Of a stretch of 64,000 bases of DNA, positions 61,870-64,000 are shown one piece after another; the first letter of the stretch is position 1; each line of letters begins with the position of its first letter. The position numbers and the translations under genes were made by a program. Under the pieces are notes generated by a model, which was given only the letters and a program-made list of their open reading frames with translations, made no database searches and was not told the origin of the DNA. This DNA is from Treponema pedis (GTDB taxonomy: Bacteria > Spirochaetota > Spirochaetia > Treponematales > Treponemataceae), in assembly GCF_017161325.1 (NCBI RefSeq), contig NZ_CP045670.1, forward strand, positions 1,043,367 through 1,107,366. Reading direction: 5' to 3'.

Positions 61870-63331
61870 CAATATAAATTATTCTATCTTCGGGGGTGAT
61901 GCAGACGGAATTCTTAGGCGCTAAATATGCATGATTTTCCGAATCAATATAACCGATAATGACAATATCGGAGTCAACTTGATGTTGTTTTAAGTCTTTG
62001 AAAGTTGTTGCTCCTTTAAATCCGAAATAAGATAATTTTTCTTCCCGTAAAATTCTACCGTCTAAATTCAAAAAATCATAGAGCATCGGTGAAATATACG
62101 GATGACGAATGCAGTTAACGATTAAGTGTGCATCGATTGTTTCTTTAAAAACGATTTCGTCGCCTTTTATTTTTTCCTGTATGATTTCGGCATTCTTTTC
62201 GTTGATTATTTCTGCAATTGTGTGAACTGCCGGATTTTCCTGTTCAATATTGTACACGGTTAATACGGTACGCATATCGACATTTTTTATAGTTTCTTTT
62301 TCTTTGCTTTCGGAAAAAACAACGGCAAGCACGGCTTCTTTGATATTTACTTTACGCAAAACCTCAACATCGGAATAGTCGCCGTTCACATAAATAATAC
62401 CGTTGATGTCGGGATTTTCCTGTTCCGTAATAAGCACAATTTTTTTTGAACAAAACTTTTTGTTGCTTAATAATTCTTCAATTACTTTTTTTGAAGAATT
62501 GGTGTAACCGCATAACACGATATGGTCTTTAATATCTAACGACCCTAATTTTCCTTTTTTTATATTTTCCATAATTTCCCCCATCTTTGATGATATGATT
62601 GAAATGAAAAAACCGATAAATGCTATATTGGCAAACAGCGTCAATGATGCAAATATTTTTCCGGTTATTGTTGCCGGTTTATCGTCGGTAAAGCCGATAA
62701 GTTTTAAGGTATACACAATGTGCGGAAATAATGATTGTCCGCCTGAATTTGAGCTTTCGGCTAAAAATAAACCGATTGAATTTAAAATAACGATTACAAA
62801 TGTTGCGGCGAATAAAACTAAAAATGAAAAATATGATTCTTTTAGACTCCGCACAAGTAATGAAATATGTGAAAAAAATTTCCGCAATTTCAGAATGCGT
62901 AAAAAGCGCAGCAACTTTACAAACCGCAAAAAGCGGAAAGCTTTGAGTACGCGTAAAAAACGGATAAGCGGCAGCAATGCAATTAAATCCAATAATGCCG
63001 ACGGTGAAAAAACCCATTCAAGTTTATTGAACAGTGCAGAGAAAAATCCTGTCTTTTTTATATCGGATATAAAATCGGTTGCAATGTAAAACCTCACGGC
63101 ATATTCGATAATGAAAAAAACAGTTAAGACATTGTCAAGTTGAAATATCCATGCCGGTAAATTTTTATCTTGATGATACAATTCAAAACATGTCAGCGTT
63201 ACGGAAAGTAAAACAATAACCAAAATAACAATATCGCTGTAAATTTGTTTTGCATTATATTCACTTTCAAGATACCAATATAAAAAACCTTTAATGCCTT
63301 TTTGTTTTGTTTGTGCTTTTCTATCTATCAT
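61850..63331 (-). CDS. voltage-gated-type ion channel with TrkA/RCK domain and unusual filter
   Basis: The 493-residue protein has six N-terminal membrane segments with an Arg/Lys-rich S4 (RFLRVLKAFRFLRFVKLLRF, about 133-152), a pore loop near 200-220, and a cytosolic RCK (TrkA-N) domain from about 265 (HIVLCGYTNSSKKVIEELL), with TrkA-C-like sequence at the end. The family is the Kch/Ion_trans K+ channels. The filter position reads TLKLIGFTDDKP where TVGYGD is expected, so K+ selectivity is doubtful. Start MIDRKAQTKQK at 63331. Confidence 0.85.
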   Translation of the reverse strand: MIDRKAQTKQKGIKGFLYWYLESEYNAKQIYSDIVILVIVLLSVTLTCFELYHQDKNLPAWIFQLDNVLTVFFIIEYAVRFYIATDFISDIKKTGFFSALFNKLEWVFSPSALLDLIALLPLIRFLRVLKAFRFLRFVKLLRFLRILKLRKFFSHISLLVRSLKESYFSFLVLFAATFVIVILNSIGLFLAESSNSGGQSLFPHIVYTLKLIGFTDDKPATITGKIFASLTLFANIAFIGFFISIISSKMGEIMENIKKGKLGSLDIKDHIVLCGYTNSSKKVIEELLSNKKFCSKKIVLITEQENPDINGIIYVNGDYSDVEVLRKVNIKEAVLAVVFSESKEKETIKNVDMRTVLTVYNIEQENPAVHTIAEIINEKNAEIIQEKIKGDEIVFKETIDAHLIVNCIRHPYISPMLYDFLNLDGRILREEKLSYFGFKGATTFKDLKQHQVDSDIVIIGYIDSENHAYLAPKNSVCITPEDRIIYIDESETK

Positions 63332-63510
63332 ATTATTCCATCCGTAAGATAATTTTTAAGTTTTAATTTTATGCCATATCACATAAGGAAGCGCGGTACG
63401 AATACGATACACGCGTTCGTTTTCAGGCAAAGCCTTGCTGATGTGCTATGAGAGCCACCGGTATTTCAAAAATGTTTCGCGATAGTTATTTTAGTTTTTG
63501 CATGTAATGT

Positions 63511-64000
63511 CTATAAAACATCTAAATTTTGAATACCCATATTAAGCAACATTTCGATAAATTGATCGGCATTAATTAATTTTACTTTGTTTTCGATTGC
63601 TAGTTTTTGACATTTTTCAGAAAAACTGTCTGCCATTGAAATAACCCAATATTGATTTGAATATTCATCATTATTGTATTTTTGTGTTTTTGCAAATTCA
63701 CTTATTTGTTGAACAGCCCAGTCTGAGGTTTCTCCATCGTGAAATTTTGCTTGAATATTTACAGCAGTTGAAATCTTATCAAAATATGCGACAATATCAA
63801 CATCCTCACATCCTTTTTTTTCACTGGGATTTTTTGCAGGAATTATAACACTACTTGCACCGAGAGTTTCAAAGTATTTTTTAATAAGTTGTTCAAACTT
63901 ATCCGGATTTAAGTATTTTTTAATAACATCTTTACAGACGGGTATTGATTTATTAAAAATTTCCGACTTTAAGTTTATCGGTTTATTGATTTTGAAGTTT
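63511..64000 (-). CDS. Mrr-like restriction endonuclease domain protein (partial, N-terminus off the edge)
   Basis: The minus-strand frame enters from base 64000 and stops at 63511, giving 163 residues. It has the Mrr-type core: FEQLIKKYFETLGAS, then GCEDVDIVAYFDK and NIQAKFHDGETSDWAVQQI, with Asp and Q-x-K as the probable metal site of the PD-(D/E)XK fold. Mrr enzymes cut methylated DNA; related domains also occur in other defence systems. The residues before these are not a known domain. A full reading needs sequence beyond the window. Confidence 0.75.
   Translation of the reverse strand, partial: NFKINKPINLKSEIFNKSIPVCKDVIKKYLNPDKFEQLIKKYFETLGASSVIIPAKNPSEKKGCEDVDIVAYFDKISTAVNIQAKFHDGETSDWAVQQISEFAKTQKYNNDEYSNQYWVISMADSFSEKCQKLAIENKVKLINADQFIEMLLNMGIQNLDVL

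Overview
The window looks like a chromosomal segment of a host-associated Treponema (oral / digital-dermatitis group). I infer this from the low GC content, the spirochaete-style complement of chemoreceptors, large TPR and LamG surface proteins and 7TM-DISM cyclases, and the very long G/C homopolymers beside promoters, a feature known from T. pallidum tpr genes and tp0126. No rRNA, tRNA or CRISPR array was seen.

Bases 1-34100 are mostly core chromosome: a partial ribF-like gene, a chemoreceptor with a CZB domain, holA, a steroid-reductase-like membrane enzyme, TPR and LamG proteins, tcdA, mraY, a DUF368 protein, a uracil permease, a glycosidase-like exported protein, a PAP2 phosphatase, mnmE, lepB, lolA, a rodZ-like gene, rimO, an Rpn-type nuclease, a lipoprotein, two tandem 7TM-DISM cyclases, a phosphoglycolate-phosphatase-like HAD, an acyl-CoA synthetase and an OppA lipoprotein. 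Two promoters here carry long G/C tracts: 15 C at the predicted start site of the chemoreceptor, and 14 G between -35 and -10 of the lipoprotein. The two cyclases have lost complementary catalytic residues. The first lacks the metal aspartates and the second lacks the transition-state Asn/Arg, as in a C2/C1 heterodimer.

Bases 34100-51600 are accessory. They hold a macrodomain/SirTM pair, a TetR-regulated ABC exporter, a mobilisation remnant (MobC plus oriT-like repeats), and then a defence island: HTH regulator, IetAS (AAA ATPase plus subtilase), a frameshifted Type IIG restriction-modification gene, an unrecognised membrane/coiled-coil protein, and SIR2-HerA. The 3' end of the restriction-modification gene is present three times. 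The copies bracket first the unknown gene and then SIR2-HerA, which suggests cassettes inserted at, and rebuilding, the end of that gene.

Bases 51560-55700 carry a duplicated minus-strand module: exported double-DTG aspartyl-protease-like proteins with a PDZ domain, a short Cys/Pro-rich peptide, a barrel-like protein, and truncated C39 peptidase stubs. Bases 55700-64000 hold a WYL-regulator fragment, formamidase plus an NhaC-family antiporter, a 15-copy heptanucleotide repeat in an apparent transcription unit, broken AAA and RloC-like ATPases, a GNAT, a channel with an odd selectivity filter, and an Mrr-like nuclease running off the edge.

Six ORFs are broken, five of them at mononucleotide runs and one at a non-repetitive site. 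This may reflect phase variation, decay or sequencing error, and should be settled from reads before interpretation.
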